Shown piece by piece: positions 24,020 through 36,206 of a DNA stretch of 64,000 nucleotides. Made by a program: the position numbers and the translations under genes. Source of the DNA: Acanthochlamys bracteata (Eukaryota > Streptophyta > Magnoliopsida > Pandanales > Velloziaceae); NCBI GenBank assembly GCA_019914995.1, contig CM034127.1:12560269-12624268 (forward strand). The letters run 5' to 3'. Every line of letters begins with the position of its first letter. Positions within the stretch are counted from its first letter, which is position 1. The notes beneath the pieces were generated by a model. That model saw only the letters and a program-made list of their open reading frames with translations. It was not told the DNA's origin and made no database searches.

Positions 24020-24247
24020 ATTCTAGAGGTGCGTTTATTTTTGCTTTTACGAAAATTTTTAATTTTTAATTTTAATTTTTTATATATATTTTATAAATAT
24101 TTAGAAAATTTATTTAAAAATTTAAAAAATTTTATGCAATAAAATTTTTTATTATATATATTTATTATTTTTTAAAAATAAAAAATAAAAAATTTTTTTT
24201 ATTTTATAAAAATTTTATTTCATAACCAATTTTAAACGCATCCGTAG
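24020..24247 (-). repeat. AT-rich MITE, family A
   Basis: Starts AGAGGTGCGTTTATTTTTGC and ends CATAACCAATTTTAAACGCA, giving imperfect inverted ends (GTGCGTTT against AAACGCAT). The core has the family A motif order on the minus strand. Confidence 0.6.
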
Positions 24248-25497
24248 GTCCGAAGAGTGGCTTACGAACGAGCTAACTGTCCGTAAATCAGGGAATAGTT
24301 GTGAGACTAATGTTTTTAAATTGATAATATTACCTTCGTGTTGTCTATGATTTTCAATTGGAATATGTCATTATGGATACTATTGTCATTTGGAAGTGAA
24401 AGAAATGGACCGGTTTTTTCTTTTGTATTTCAGGTGGAAAGACTTGCTCTTGTTTTTTACGTATGACCTGTGAACTGTGAACGAGTCTTAAGCACAGTAA
24501 AAGGAAAGGAAAAGCAACGAAAGATGGAGTTGAGATTTTAATCGTCTTCTGAATCGGGTAATCACTTGTTGACGTTAACCGTGAAATAGATGATTTTTTT
24601 TTTTACATGAAATAGATGATTTACTGATTAGTTATATGTGTGATGTGTCCAAGTTTTGGTGCGTTTAGAGTAGGAAAGCAGCATTCATATTGGCTGATTT
24701 TGAGTGCATTTAGAAAGCAGCTTATAAATAATAAGAGCAACTTTGGCATTAATTTGCAAAGTTTGGTGAGTTTCAACACTATCGGAAACAACCTTATGCT
24801 CTCCGTAGGCGCAAGATTATAGGTGTCTTCTTTTTATTCTTATAACTTATTTTATTCACTAAAAAATTATTTGACTTTTAGTTATATAAAAGAACACAAA
24901 AGTTAATTTCAACTCATTTATTTCTACAAATGAACAAAAAATTTAAGCCATTTATAATACTAATTCTAATAACTCACTTAGTAGGAACTTATTTTTTAAT
25001 AATTAACTTCAGCTTAAAAACACATCATAATAGCAACACTGGAGATAACAATGAGTTTTAGTTGGGTTTGTTAAGTATTTATTTAATATAACTTTAGCAT
25101 TTTAGATATGTATTACGAATATTTTTTTAACTTGGATCAATTATTTCGATGCTCTAGTTCAATCGTTGTATATAAAGTTCACTTATGTCCGTGCTAATAA
25201 TTAATTTAATTTTTACTCATCTAATCATACAAAGACAACTATATTATCATTTTCTTTAATTAGACTAATTTTCTTGTCATTATATGTATAATATGTATAA
25301 GTTATTATTTTTGTAGTATACTAAGCAACTTTTATACTCTTCATGAATAATAAATGTCTTTAATAAAAAATATGAGTTCAGTTATATTAACTATAAAGAT
25401 AGTGTTAAATGTATGGATAATATAAATGAAGTATTTTGAATAAGTGACAAATGGATACTAAAGTTCTAGAAAATTAATTTATTTTAAAAATATAAAG

Positions 25498-25500
<3 letters not shown>

Positions 25501-25539
<39 letters not shown>
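25501..25539. repeat. (AT)n microsatellite
   Basis: A perfect AT dinucleotide run of 39 bases in an AT-rich setting. Confidence 0.95.
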
Positions 25540-25544
<5 letters not shown>

Positions 25545-25652
25545 AAATATATTTTTATTTTTTGAAAGCTATTTCTAAAATTTTATATACAAAATTTCAA
25601 ATGAACCGACAAAAACAAGTTGTGTATATATGATTTCTATCACTCATGATTT

Positions 25653-25856
25653 GGGTGTGTTTATTTTGAAATAAACTCACCCTTTAATAATTAAAAATAT
25701 TTCATAAAAAATAAATTTATATTAATTTTGTATTAATAGTAAATTTTAAAATTAAATTTTGAAAAAGAACTTTTTTGATAGAAAAACTTTATCTTAAATT
25801 TTAGATTAAAAATAATTTAAAAAAAAATAAAATTTGGGTGGTAATTAAATGCGCGC
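25653..25856 (+). repeat. family B (Tourist-like) MITE, decayed
   Basis: Left end GGGTGTGTTTATTTTG closely matches the ITPK intron 4 element; the right end, TTAAATGCGCGC, is a weak inverted match. The internal AATTTTGAAAAAGAACTTTT block is also shared. No clear target duplication. Confidence 0.5.
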
Positions 25857-26438
25857 TTTGGGAATGAAATGGTGACTGGTGAGCATCTTAATTGCCAATT
25901 TGCCAAACCTTGACTAATACCGTGACGTTATGTAACCATTAGCCCACAAAGTCCACAATCAGGTAAACTCCCACTATAACAAAGCCAACTGGCCCAACCT
26001 TTGAATTAATTATCTCATCTCTCACCAAGCAAAACAGTAGCAATTAATAGTCTCTCTCCTACGAACAAGAATTTTGTCTACACCCGTGAATCTCTCCTTT
26101 CTTATCCGTCGTACCACACTAGATAGATCATAGGTTATCAACTATAAGGACATGAAATCTGTCTATCAAAGTTTCAATTAAATTCTTCTTTTTGCCTGAC
26201 TGTGGAAATCCCACTACATTACGACTAAGTCTTTTTACAAAGAATAAAAGTTATTAAAGGTGGCATCTTCAAATTCTTTACCTGTGTACTTCATGGTCCC
26301 CGAATTAAAATCCAAGAGTTTTCTTCTTCCATTGTAGTTCTTTTGCTGCATGCTGCAACTGATCATTTGCTCAGTGGATCGATCTCTGGTGTTGTTTTGG
26401 CCAATCTCTCTTTGGAGATCTTCAGGTCTGAGATAAAG

Positions 26439-27033
26439 GTACGCATCCTTTTCCTTTTGACCATCGGTCTAAACCTGATCGCTTCTTTGTTGGATTTTTT
26501 GTTGGGTTTGAGTTTATTGGTGTTTTGAGAATTAGGTTGTGAAAAGCTTGGATTTTGGTGGTTTCTTTTGGTGATTTGGTGAATTGGGTTGTGGAAAAAA
26601 TGAGATCTTGACTTTAATTTGTTTGATGGTTTGAGGTTTTGGTGTTATTAATTAGGGAATGATGTGTGTCATGCCCTTTTAGGTAACAGATTTATGGCTT
26701 TTAAGTAGTCTTTAGAGTTTTTTATTATCTAAGAATAAGAACTAATAACATTGTCACCTTCTTTCCGAGGTCATCTGAATCTCAACTTAATGATTTATTG
26801 CATTGTTAGTTAGTTATATAAGAGCAATGATAAGTCTCTGTTGTGTGTTAATTGTTTAGTGGAGAGCTTTTGTAGTTTCTCTGTTAAGCATGTCTCTGGA
26901 TCTGTAGTTTTGTTGTTTTTTTTAATCAAATTACAATGAGAGGAAATGAAGCTTATTTCTGAATTCATTCTCTTTGGAATTCCAAAACTAGTCATAGAAA
27001 GTTTGTTATTTGCTTTACCTTTTTGTGATGCAG
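26439..27033 (+). other. probable 5'-leader intron of the acidic membrane protein gene
   Basis: AAAG|GTACGC at 26438/26439 and TGATGCAG|GTAG ending at 27033 are good donor and acceptor sites around a T-rich stretch, and the coding start lies 70 bases after the acceptor. A leader intron is inferred; transcript data would settle it. Confidence 0.4.
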
Positions 27034-27102
27034 GTAGTTGCAAGACTAGCTTGTTTTATGCAGAGTTATCTATAGCCAATTGTTCAATAAGGTTAGGCAA
27101 AG

Positions 27103-28728
27103 ATGTCTTCATTTAAACAGTCATCTAGCAGGAACCAGAGAACGAAGGGTTGGAAGATGAAGCACATCCTCCAGATAATTGTACTGGTTGGAATTTGTGC
27201 TTGGCTGATCTACCAGGTCAAGCACTCTCATGACAAGAAGAAGGTGTTCGAGGCACAGAGCTCTAAGCTTACAGAGAAGATAGATGAGGCGCAGCCTGAG
27301 ATCTTTAGGATCAACCGCAAGGATATCCCACAAATTGTGGAGATAAATAATAGGGAAGTCAGTAACAATGAAGATGTTGATGAGACTGACGAAACTGAAC
27401 AAGAGAACTTTAAGCAGGAAGAAGCGGAAGGGGATCAAGGAAAAGATGATGGGAACAGTGAGATTGACGAGGAAGATAGAGAGAGAGAAGATGAGGAGGC
27501 TGAGCACGGAGAGTTTGATGATGAGGAAGAGAAAGAAGGCCATGAGGAGAAGTTGAATTTGGTGGAGAACAAGGAGCATGAAACAAGGTCCCATGAGGCA
27601 CAGGAAGAGACTTTTAAAGGTGATGATGCTGCTAGTGCAGTTGCTGAAAGTACACATAAACCAGAACTTGAAATTGATGGAGGTTCAAAAAGTTTGGAGG
27701 AGAAGATCCCAGACGCAGAGGCAAAAAATGTAGAAGTAGAGAACATTGAGAACACTACAAATAGCACTTTTGCTGGTTTTAGTGATACAAATGTTGTAGA
27801 TGTTATGGGAGGAAATGAGAACACATTCATTGGTAACTCCACATCCAGTGAGGTTGATGATGACAGAAGGGAATTGAAGCCCAAGCCTGAAACAAATTCT
27901 AGTCTAACTGAATCCCTCGAAGAACAACACGAGCCAAGAGGAGAATCTGGTGATCAGACAGCTATCCAGACTGGTTCAGAAATTATATCTGAAATGCAAC
28001 TAGGTGAAGAACATAATAACACCACTGATACCCTTTCTGCAGATGCCACTGGCCCTGAAAATGTGAATAAGGAGCAGAATGAAGCCCACAGAGAGGAGAG
28101 AGAGGCTTTGCAGGCTAGCTCAGATTCTATTCACGATCAGAATGAGAATTTGGAGAAGGAAACTCAAACAGCTGATGTCTCAAATACTGAAAATGTGGCT
28201 GCAGAAGGAACGGTGGCCCATGCAGAACAGGAGAAGGAGGCTTCGCATGTGAATTCAGATACTGTTCAAGATCATAATGCTACCTCGATTGAAGAAACAC
28301 GTACTGCAGATACTGCCAATGCTGAAAATTTCACTTCTGAACATGCAGATCCCCAAGGAGAAGTGCAAGACTCTTTGGATGTCAAAGATGAGAAAGAGGG
28401 ATCACAGGAGAAGTCAGAATTGGTTCTAGATCAGACTATAGTTAGCTCGAATGCTGGAAGTGTTCGCGAGCACACAGAGACACACACAGAAGAGATGAAT
28501 GCTTCACATGTAGAAGAAGAAAAAGAGGGTTTCCACGGAAATTCAAACCCTGCTCAGGGCCAGGAGGCAGCTTTTGAAGAAAGACATACTGTCAATGACT
28601 CTGATGTAGAAAACACGAATGTTGCTTTGAACACTCTTACTGAAGAGGAGAAAGAGGCCCGTTCAGATCTATCAGTTTTATCTGAAACTAAAAATGGAGT
28701 TAGTGTTGAAGAAGTAGCCTCAGAGTAG
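27103..28728 (+). CDS. acidic single-pass membrane protein with imperfect tandem repeats, function unknown
   Basis: Uninterrupted 541-residue frame. The short basic N-terminus (MSSFKQSSSRNQRTKGWKMK) precedes one membrane segment, roughly residues 21-40 (HILQIIVLVGICAWLIYQV), then a long Glu/Asp/Lys/Asn/Ser-rich tail with almost no hydrophobic clusters. The basic side at the N-terminus predicts a type II topology, tail in the lumen, apoplast or other exoplasmic side. From residue about 334 the tail carries four imperfect repeats starting at EREALQ (334), EKEASH (377), EKEGSQ (430) and EKEGFH (473), each followed by a D-Q/D-H pattern and acidic residues. Similar low-complexity plant proteins are often mis-named after helicases or trichohyalin; I do not assign a role. 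The N-terminal membrane part is probably the conserved part. First ATG after the presumed leader intron was used as start. Confidence 0.8.
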   Translation: MSSFKQSSSRNQRTKGWKMKHILQIIVLVGICAWLIYQVKHSHDKKKVFEAQSSKLTEKIDEAQPEIFRINRKDIPQIVEINNREVSNNEDVDETDETEQENFKQEEAEGDQGKDDGNSEIDEEDREREDEEAEHGEFDDEEEKEGHEEKLNLVENKEHETRSHEAQEETFKGDDAASAVAESTHKPELEIDGGSKSLEEKIPDAEAKNVEVENIENTTNSTFAGFSDTNVVDVMGGNENTFIGNSTSSEVDDDRRELKPKPETNSSLTESLEEQHEPRGESGDQTAIQTGSEIISEMQLGEEHNNTTDTLSADATGPENVNKEQNEAHREEREALQASSDSIHDQNENLEKETQTADVSNTENVAAEGTVAHAEQEKEASHVNSDTVQDHNATSIEETRTADTANAENFTSEHADPQGEVQDSLDVKDEKEGSQEKSELVLDQTIVSSNAGSVREHTETHTEEMNASHVEEEKEGFHGNSNPAQGQEAAFEERHTVNDSDVENTNVALNTLTEEEKEARSDLSVLSETKNGVSVEEVASE

Positions 28729-29727
28729 GATCATTTGCAATATGATTATTTTTCTTTACAATACAACAAATCCAATTGTGTTAACTCTCACCAATGATGT
28801 TTGGATAGACATTGTGAGCAACAGGGCAAGTGCCTGGTTAGGATGTGTGGTTTGAATACCAGAGAACTATTATTCACGAGTATATATAGATAAAGTGTGT
28901 AGGTTTTATGTTTAAATTTGGATTTGTGTTGTTATTCCAGAGTAAGCTTATTGCAGTAGCATTCAAGATACTGTAGCTTTGATTAGTAGGAGTCGCGGAA
29001 ATAAGAAGAAAATGTAAAGCAAGTAATTTTCAGTGGAAGTAACGTATGCTGCGTTCGCAGAACGTCTTTTAAATGATTTTGAAGTCTTTTCTCTGCCACT
29101 TGCAATATCAACATTGACATGTTATTCATGTTTCCTGCTAAGTTCTGTTTTACTTGGTCGAGAATTCCAACAGGATAGCGACTCGGATGAAGATGGTCTG
29201 TTTGCTAGTTGGTTGAACTTAAAGTTATTGCTGGTAAAGCCTAACTGTAAAACTTCACTACTCTTGGCAGAAGTTGCAGCAGAGAACTTTATCAAAATAA
29301 ACCTGCACATCATGGTTATGGCCTAGACATCAAAAGTACTAAGATAAGTTACTAAATTGGTATGCCATGGTAATCCTTGCACGATTAGTCATTTTCAATT
29401 TTCAACTGGAATTGCTACTGATGACGAGAGTCACTTGCGCCAATGATAAACAAAGACAATTTTAGATCTATAAACTGCTAAAGGGAAAGAATTAGTGTGA
29501 TTTGATGCCACTTTCATTGAGCTATGCACAGAGAGGTACGCGAAAACCAAGACACTATAAGCAAACACATCAAAACAATCTGACAATGCTGCAAAACTGA
29601 ACACAAGCATCTCGTTCAGTAGTTCAATGTACTCGGCTTACAAAGTTCAGCTTAATTATTCAACATGAATCTTAAACAGAAAGTTGATCTCCGAAACATA
29701 TTGGAGATTCCTTCTTGACGTCATCGA
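28729..29727. other. convergent 3' regions of the acidic protein gene and COX6a
   Basis: The two neighbouring genes converge here, so most of this is probably 3' leader sequence. The open frame at 29033-29326 lacks an ATG start and resembles no family. No repeat stands out. Confidence 0.5.
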
Positions 29728-31548
29728 TTAATGTTCTGAATGCTTCTTCTCAAACAGACCATCGGGACCTGGATGCAAAGTATACCAAAAACAACCTTTT
29801 AAATGTCATGTACCACAAGAATAGATCACAGAAGACTTAAAACAAAAATAAGCTCAATGCCTAATTTGAAAGTTAGTAATTAGATGGCTGACAAGTACAT
29901 CAGAAAATATCATAAACTGACAATCTTCCTATAGAAAAGTAAACGATATTACAGTACTTTATTAACGACCAGTGAGATTCTATGTATCATCAGCAGCTAG
30001 GACAAATATATCTACACTACTAGTTAACAAAATAACATTCTGAAGCTTCCTAAGTACCATAGTTTACATACAATAAACTCAGTTTAAACTTTAAGTCAAA
30101 TCACCATAATCAATAACTTTCATCCTATAATTTTCATAACAATAGGGATAATATATATTAGTCATACAAATATATCCTCACACTAAATTATGAAAAAAAA
30201 AGATGCTTTTGCAAACGGTTGCATGCATCTAACCATTCACACAGCTATATAGTGGCGAGATATGTCCCATAATGTATAGGATGGTACTTATACCAAAGAC
30301 TCACATCCCAGGATTAATGTTCCCCAAAATATCCCACACTTGCAAAGCTATATAAAATAAGCTATAGACGCAAACAAAAATATGCACATAAATCCCTTCT
30401 TCACATATAATTCCAAATCAGTTAAACTTAATTTCCCCTTACAAACATCCAACTCATCTATAACTCAAGCATTTTCCATCAACATATGAATATAGTAACG
30501 CACAAACTTTAATGACATAATAGCCAATGCAACGACGTGCATTGAAGCAACATTCTTAGTTGAAGTAGGAACAGAATTATAAGGGCAGCGCAAAAGAAAA
30601 GCACTAGCCATCAGCATTTATTTTGAGGAACAATGCTCCAACGAATACTCTTCCTTAGCCATCTGTTTAGTAAACTCCTTTGCCATCTGTTTACTAAATT
30701 CATTCACTGCAACGCCCTCAACAGTTAATTAAGCGTAAGTGAATCGAGAAGCTTTATCAAATGAACTTGTATTAACTCTTGTAAATTTGTTTTACAAAAA
30801 AAAATTTCATAACAAAAACATCAATTTGGTATGTGCTTGTCCAAGATCCAATACTCAAAAATACGCAAAAGATCACTATGTAAGCAAAATACATACAAAC
30901 TCATAGAAACAAAACCAGAGTTGCTATTCAATTTATTTATGGACAAGAAAGTAAATTCCACCTTAATCATGCAATTACCATATATCTTCAGGCTACCCCA
31001 ATCAATAGGAACAACAGGGGAAAAAAACACAGTCATCAAATCAAAATAAGCGTAAATTGAAAAAAAAAGTAACGGATTACAGAAAGCATTACCCCAAGGG
31101 AACTCCTTGTTGCGGATGTGCAAGTACGGATAAGCCTGTCAATCAACAACACACACCCAACAATTCAACACCAAAACATAGATGAAAAAGAAAAATTAAT
31201 TATATAGAAAATTTTGAAAGAATTACGGGTGGCTCCTCGTGATGGGGGTGACCCTTAGAGAGAGTGTAGATCGCAAGAATAGTGCAGGTCGCGATCCCCA
31301 GATATGATATCTTCTCCCATTTAGCCGTCTCATCTGAAATGGAATTAGTCGAATCAATTAATCAATTTCCAAATGGAACATTTGTAGAAACATCGAGATC
31401 GAAACCAAAGCGAGAGAGAGAGAGAGAGAGAGGAGAACTAACAGGCGTCATCGTGTGCAGAGGCCGAGAAGTTCCGGCGAGGTGCGGAGTTAGTGCCGTT
31501 ACGGCGAACGGCGGCGGCGGCGGAGCGAAGAACCGATCTGGTCGCCAT
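29728..31548 (-). CDS. COX6A: cytochrome c oxidase subunit 6a, mitochondrial
   Basis: Nuclear-coded subunit of respiratory complex IV in the inner mitochondrial membrane. Four exons on the minus strand: 31548-31443, 31333-31227, 31135-31093, 29768-29728; 297 bases, 98 residues, the usual plant size. An Arg-rich presequence (MATRSVLRSAAAAVRRNGT, then APRRNFSAS) is followed by HDDAYETAKWEKISYLGI, one membrane helix (about SYLGIATCTILAIYTLS), and the family signature EEPPAYPYLHIRNKEFPWG. It ends PDGLFEKKHSEH in the last 13-codon exon, which lies behind a 1.3-kb intron. All junctions are GT-AG and keep frame. Intron 1 contains a GA run near 31411-31431. No sign of damage. Confidence 0.95.
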
Positions 31549-32415
31549 TTGTCGAGCTATTAAAATTAGTCCCCTCTTTCCGCGGTTGATGGTCAAGTTA
31601 TAGTATATATTGATGGTGAAGAGTAGTGTTTACGTGCAAATGTTAGATAAAACGAGGGGCGTTATGCAAAATGCTAAACATTGTGTATAATGAGACCACT
31701 ATTATTGAAAACAATCGGATCACTAATCAGGTTCCCACTCTTTTCTTATATAGGAAAACAATCCAGCAGTAACCCTAGTACGTAGCAAAATTGCACAACA
31801 AAAAATTAATATTTATTTGTGTCATATAAACAACATTTTATGAAAAATTTCTACTTTTGTTAGTTTTTTCCGGTGTTTTGAAGAAACCTGTTTAGACTTC
31901 TTATGTTCTGCTCTTAATTGAATATTTACGTGACTAGTATGGTAGTATATTATACTGTACTGTATACTGAAATATACTTTCCTCGAGTGTCTTCATAAGT
32001 AGACTACCAAAACATTAAAACATCTAGCAACATACACACATACATAAATGTAATGAAATTAACCAGCTAACACTAAACAATTGTTGTTCTACTCTGATCA
32101 ACAACTTTAATTCCTGCAGTTACAGGTGAAATGAAACCATCATGACTTGAAGGGAGAACCACAAGAATCTACTTATACCAATCACTGACCTTACTTAAGG
32201 ACTATAATAATGAAACTTCATAGACTTTGAAATCATTTTGAATTGTACGTCACATTTGTACGTGTAGGCATTGGATAATTGAGTAAAGAAATTTAAATGC
32301 GGGGGTTAGCAAGGAGCTAACGCACCCAGGACTTTTGTAATCATCGATTCCTTGTGGAGGGTCAACTAGACATTGACTGTTTATCCGAAGATTCTTCACT
32401 AAACTGTCCTTCCAT
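31549..32415. other. COX6a promoter and TauE gene 3' region
   Basis: About 850 bases between the COX6a start and the stop of the next minus-strand gene, so it holds the COX6a promoter on the left and the 3' leader of the transporter gene on the right. I saw no clear TGGGCC/T site II motifs, which many plant COX genes have, and no repeat. Confidence 0.5.
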
Positions 32416-35400
32416 CTACTTGTGGCAGAAGCTGAGGAACCCCATGTACTCGTGATGTCTAATCATCTGTATGCTTTGCTCAGTGCCAACAACACCTGAA
32501 GGAGAAACTTGCATTCAGTATTCACTCATATAAGCTTTGTTAAGTAGTAACTATCAGAAAACTAATGCATAAAGTTGGTTTCATAATTACCCATTGTTAC
32601 AGCGCTGGCAAAGATTACAGCAGAGAGAATGAAGACGATGACGGAAGCCCTCTTGAGCACCTTCACTAGCTTCCTGACAAAGAACTGGCCCCAGAATCCA
32701 GCCATGATTGACACTACTATGAGATAAAGGGCTGCAGAATCGAAACACAGTTTTCAGACAATAAAATTCCTCGAGAAAAAATATGTTGGGATTGCTTTCA
32801 GATATCTGTTGGTACTAGATCACAACTACATACCATAAGGTATTGGGAATCTTTTCAGGAAGTAGAACTCCACAACAGATAGGGAGGAGGAGAACATCAT
32901 CACGAATGTTGCTGTAGCACTGGCGACCTATAACCAAAGAAACATTTCGATGACAAATATACTTGAGTTCAGACCGATATGCATGATCTAAGAAATGAAA
33001 CCGGCTATTCCTGAACCAAGCATAACAGTGTACCAACTATGAGTTCATCACAAATAAGCAATGAACAAACCATGCAGGCTCTACATTGCATAGTGCATAT
33101 GCATGCATGAAAGTGCTTGCATTAGTGGGGCTTTCATCTGACCTAGTTGAAACTACTCCACTTCCATTCACTACCATTCAACCACATTTCCATCGGAAGG
33201 AGATCATTTAAGACAGTAACTGGCACTTCTTAATCAAAAGCAAATTACTTAGCATTTTCTCAAGTAATGGTTGTTAAACTTCTCTGCGAAACTTTTGACT
33301 ATCAAACTAGTCAAAATTGTTGAAAGAAATCCAAATTACATATAGTAAAATGTCCATTTTTTATTTTATACGTCCATGTGACATGACTGCAAAATTCATG
33401 AGCTATTGCCAGAATGTTTTTAGATCCGAAGATCATGCATGTAAAAATTGTTGCATGATAAATGACACATATAACATAGACTCAAAGCAGGTTAAAACTC
33501 AGGGAGCATGCAGCTACGAAAGCTCTTCCTAAAATGAATGTCATAGTTCTTAATTCATGAAAGAACTTCTAGCACACAATGAATTTTCAGGACTTAGCTG
33601 TGGAAAAATCAAAGAGAGAGCTTGACATGAAAGATTAAGAGCAATTTGGCTAGATGCTCCAGAATATACATTTGATGTGGTTTAATGTTCACATTGTTAG
33701 TCTGCAAGTAATATGATTGTGATGATGAAATAGTACCTAGATTTGAAGAATGGTTGGTATTTGGCAACTAGGATGAGCTGAATGTCTCATCTATTCTACA
33801 CGTATTTAGCAAACATGGTTACTTTATTGGTATTGCTCTTAACTAATTTGATAACTATATATTATCAGAAACCACTTATGTATTACTACGCTAACCTAAC
33901 AACTTTGTCAAACACAGCTTGTAGGTTTCTCCTAAGAATTCAGCTCACATGCAAATAACACAGATTACAGACTGACCTGGGGGATGCATCCTATCTCGAG
34001 CAACAAAGGGCCAAGGATGAAGCCACCTCCAGAACCAAGCAGACCACCAACTGTACCACCAAGGAGACCACACAGAGCACAAAATCCAAGTTGCAATCTG
34101 GACCACTCAATTGAGGCCTCACAAACACACTCCCAGTTGCCTGACATTCGTCGTTGACGACTTTCTTGCCATAGCCATGACGCCTTCCATCCAAACACAC
34201 TCAATGCCACGGGAAACTGGTGATACAAATGCAAAGAAGAAGCATTGGAATTACATGAAGAACTAACAAAACTACGCCAATGTTGACTGTAAACAATATG
34301 GAAGAGCTTAAGGACCACAGACCTGGAGAACAACGATGATCCAATAAAGAGGACTACATGGTTCTGTTTTGTTCTGCAACATTATAGACATTATGAATTT
34401 GTCAGGATCCTGCATAAGAATTAAGGTGACTCACATTACTGGTGACAGAAAGGTGAATAAGACGCACCTTGACAATTTGGAGCAGTAGAAAGGAGGACCA
34501 CACAACAACCAGCACAGCAATTCCTTTCCACCTCAAATTTAGCAGAAATATATCCTTCATGAAAATTGTAATAAAATCGAGACAAATTCAGCTTGATAGA
34601 TAATTTATACAAGGACTGGATTCTTAAACTACAATCAAGTCCATTGGATTACTCACGAGTACCGATTTCTCCACAGGTTGAGAAAGCAAAGTCTCGTACT
34701 CAGGTTTTACAATAACTACAACCACCAAAATGAAAACCTTAACACAGGCAAATATCCATTCCCTATAATAACATAATTTAAGATTTTTAGAATACCTTCT
34801 TTATCATTGCGCTTTGATTTAGCCTCTTCCTTCTCCATTTCCAACTGCATGACAGAGTTGAAGAAATACTAGTTAGTTTATTATCATAGACTAATAAGGA
34901 TTTATTATCAAGGAGCAGAATAGTAGCAGACCTTCAGTATAGTCTCCTGCTTCCACATATCAATTCCTTTGCAGAAAGACCTTGATGATGTACCTATGTG
35001 CTAGAAAGATTCCGGTAAGCAGTGCATCTAAAGGATAAGTACAAAGAACTACAGCCTTACTGTTCTAACTAAGTCCACAAAGGTTTATCAGTTCACAAAA
35101 ATTGCTTCTAGTTGAAGTCATATTTACTAAAACTAAGGCAAAAGTTCTCCTAAAAAAAAAAGTACTCACGATAAGGAATTCAACTATGCCTAAACATGTC
35201 CGTTGGCAATGAAAACAAAACTAAATGGTCTTAACATAAGGAGTTCATATGGGAAAAAAAAGGAGTTACCTAGGAAGAGGATGATGATGAGGACAGTTAT
35301 GAGCCAGTAAGGAAAAACAATACTGAGCTCAACACCAATGGTGATACCAAGCATGAGCATTGGCTGGAACAACAAGGCCAAATCATAGTCTATAATAGGC

Positions 35401-36206
35401 ACCGCCTTTGTTGGATGTGACACTCGCAGGTTGTACCACACTGAAGATGCTGAAGCTCCCATTATCATACCTGAATAGCCAAATAATCAGGAACAAACGC
35501 ATTCTTAGTTGAGTAAACTAAACATGAACTGCGAACAAGTATTGAAGATACTTTCCGTGACTAAAAGCATGAATCTTTGAGTACATGCAATTGAATTCAA
35601 GGTCAGAAACTCTACAAGCACACAGCTACGCAAATTTACTCAACACAAACTACATCAAATAAGCAACCAACATTTCGGTTGATGAAAAGCTGCAATCTTA
35701 GTTCTTGAAAGTGAATTACAGAGTCCGGAAAAGAGTACATTTTGAGAGAGCAGCGGCAGACTTGGTGTCAAAGCCGACAATAAGGTTGAGCATGGGGACA
35801 AAAATTCCGCCACCGCCAACACCGCCAACGGTGCCAAAAGCAGAGCCTAAGAAGCCAATAACCGTCGCCAGAGCGCTTCTCCAACTAAACTCCAACTCCT
35901 GTTTTAATTTTCCAAATCAATGAACGAAGAAATAGCAATGTTCGAATAAAAACAAAGAGAACGAGAGACTAAATATAGACAGAAACAAAGTTAACCAAGA
36001 AGAAATTTTAAACTCACAGGCCAAACAAGACAGCTTTTTGGAAGTTGCGCAAGAAGCAATCCATTAGAAATAGAGGAAGGATTCTTCTGTGTTATCAAGA
36101 AAGTGGAGAAGGTTGCAATGGAAGAAGCCGCAAGTAGATAAACAACAAAACTTATGCTTCCTCTGGTACTGCTTCTTCCATTGCTGTAAAATCCAACACC
36201 ATCCAT
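32416..36206 (-). CDS. sulfite exporter TauE/SafE family membrane protein
   Basis: Multi-pass membrane protein of the TauE/SafE family; plant members are putative organic-acid or sulfur-anion transporters, some needed for normal cell wall or development. Twelve exons, minus strand: 36206-36018, 35898-35739, 35470-35270, 34993-34932, 34844-34796, 34715-34657, 34554-34468, 34373-34323, 34216-33977, 32927-32834, 32731-32591, 32495-32416; 1413 bases, 470 residues, typical for plants. An N-terminal hydrophobic segment ([19 protein letters not shown]) is followed by two TauE half-repeats, each with the glycine-rich signature: [20 protein letters not shown] with [12 protein letters not shown], and [20 protein letters not shown] with [11 protein letters not shown]. 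Between them is a charged cytosolic loop ([20 protein letters not shown]). It ends [13 protein letters not shown]. All introns are GT-AG; the largest (32928-33976) is about 1 kb. The AG-rich leader at 36250-36280 precedes the start. Confidence 0.93.

Larger units (their letters stand above)
23874..26300. other. intergenic region with MITEs and microsatellite
   Basis: Divergent upstream region of the minus-strand gene, then a family A MITE (24020-24247), AT-rich unique DNA, an (AT)n run at 25501-25539 and a family B-like MITE at about 25653-25856. 24597-24625 holds a short duplication of GAAATAGATGATTT. No open frame here looks coding. Confidence 0.5.

Noticed and set aside
27121-27884. Minus-strand open frames opposite the acidic protein gene
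   Set aside because: Leu/Ser/Phe-rich mirror of GAA/GAG codons, a usual antisense artefact.
29033-29326. 97-codon open frame after the acidic protein gene
   Set aside because: Starts at GTG, not ATG, and lies in the probable 3' leader.
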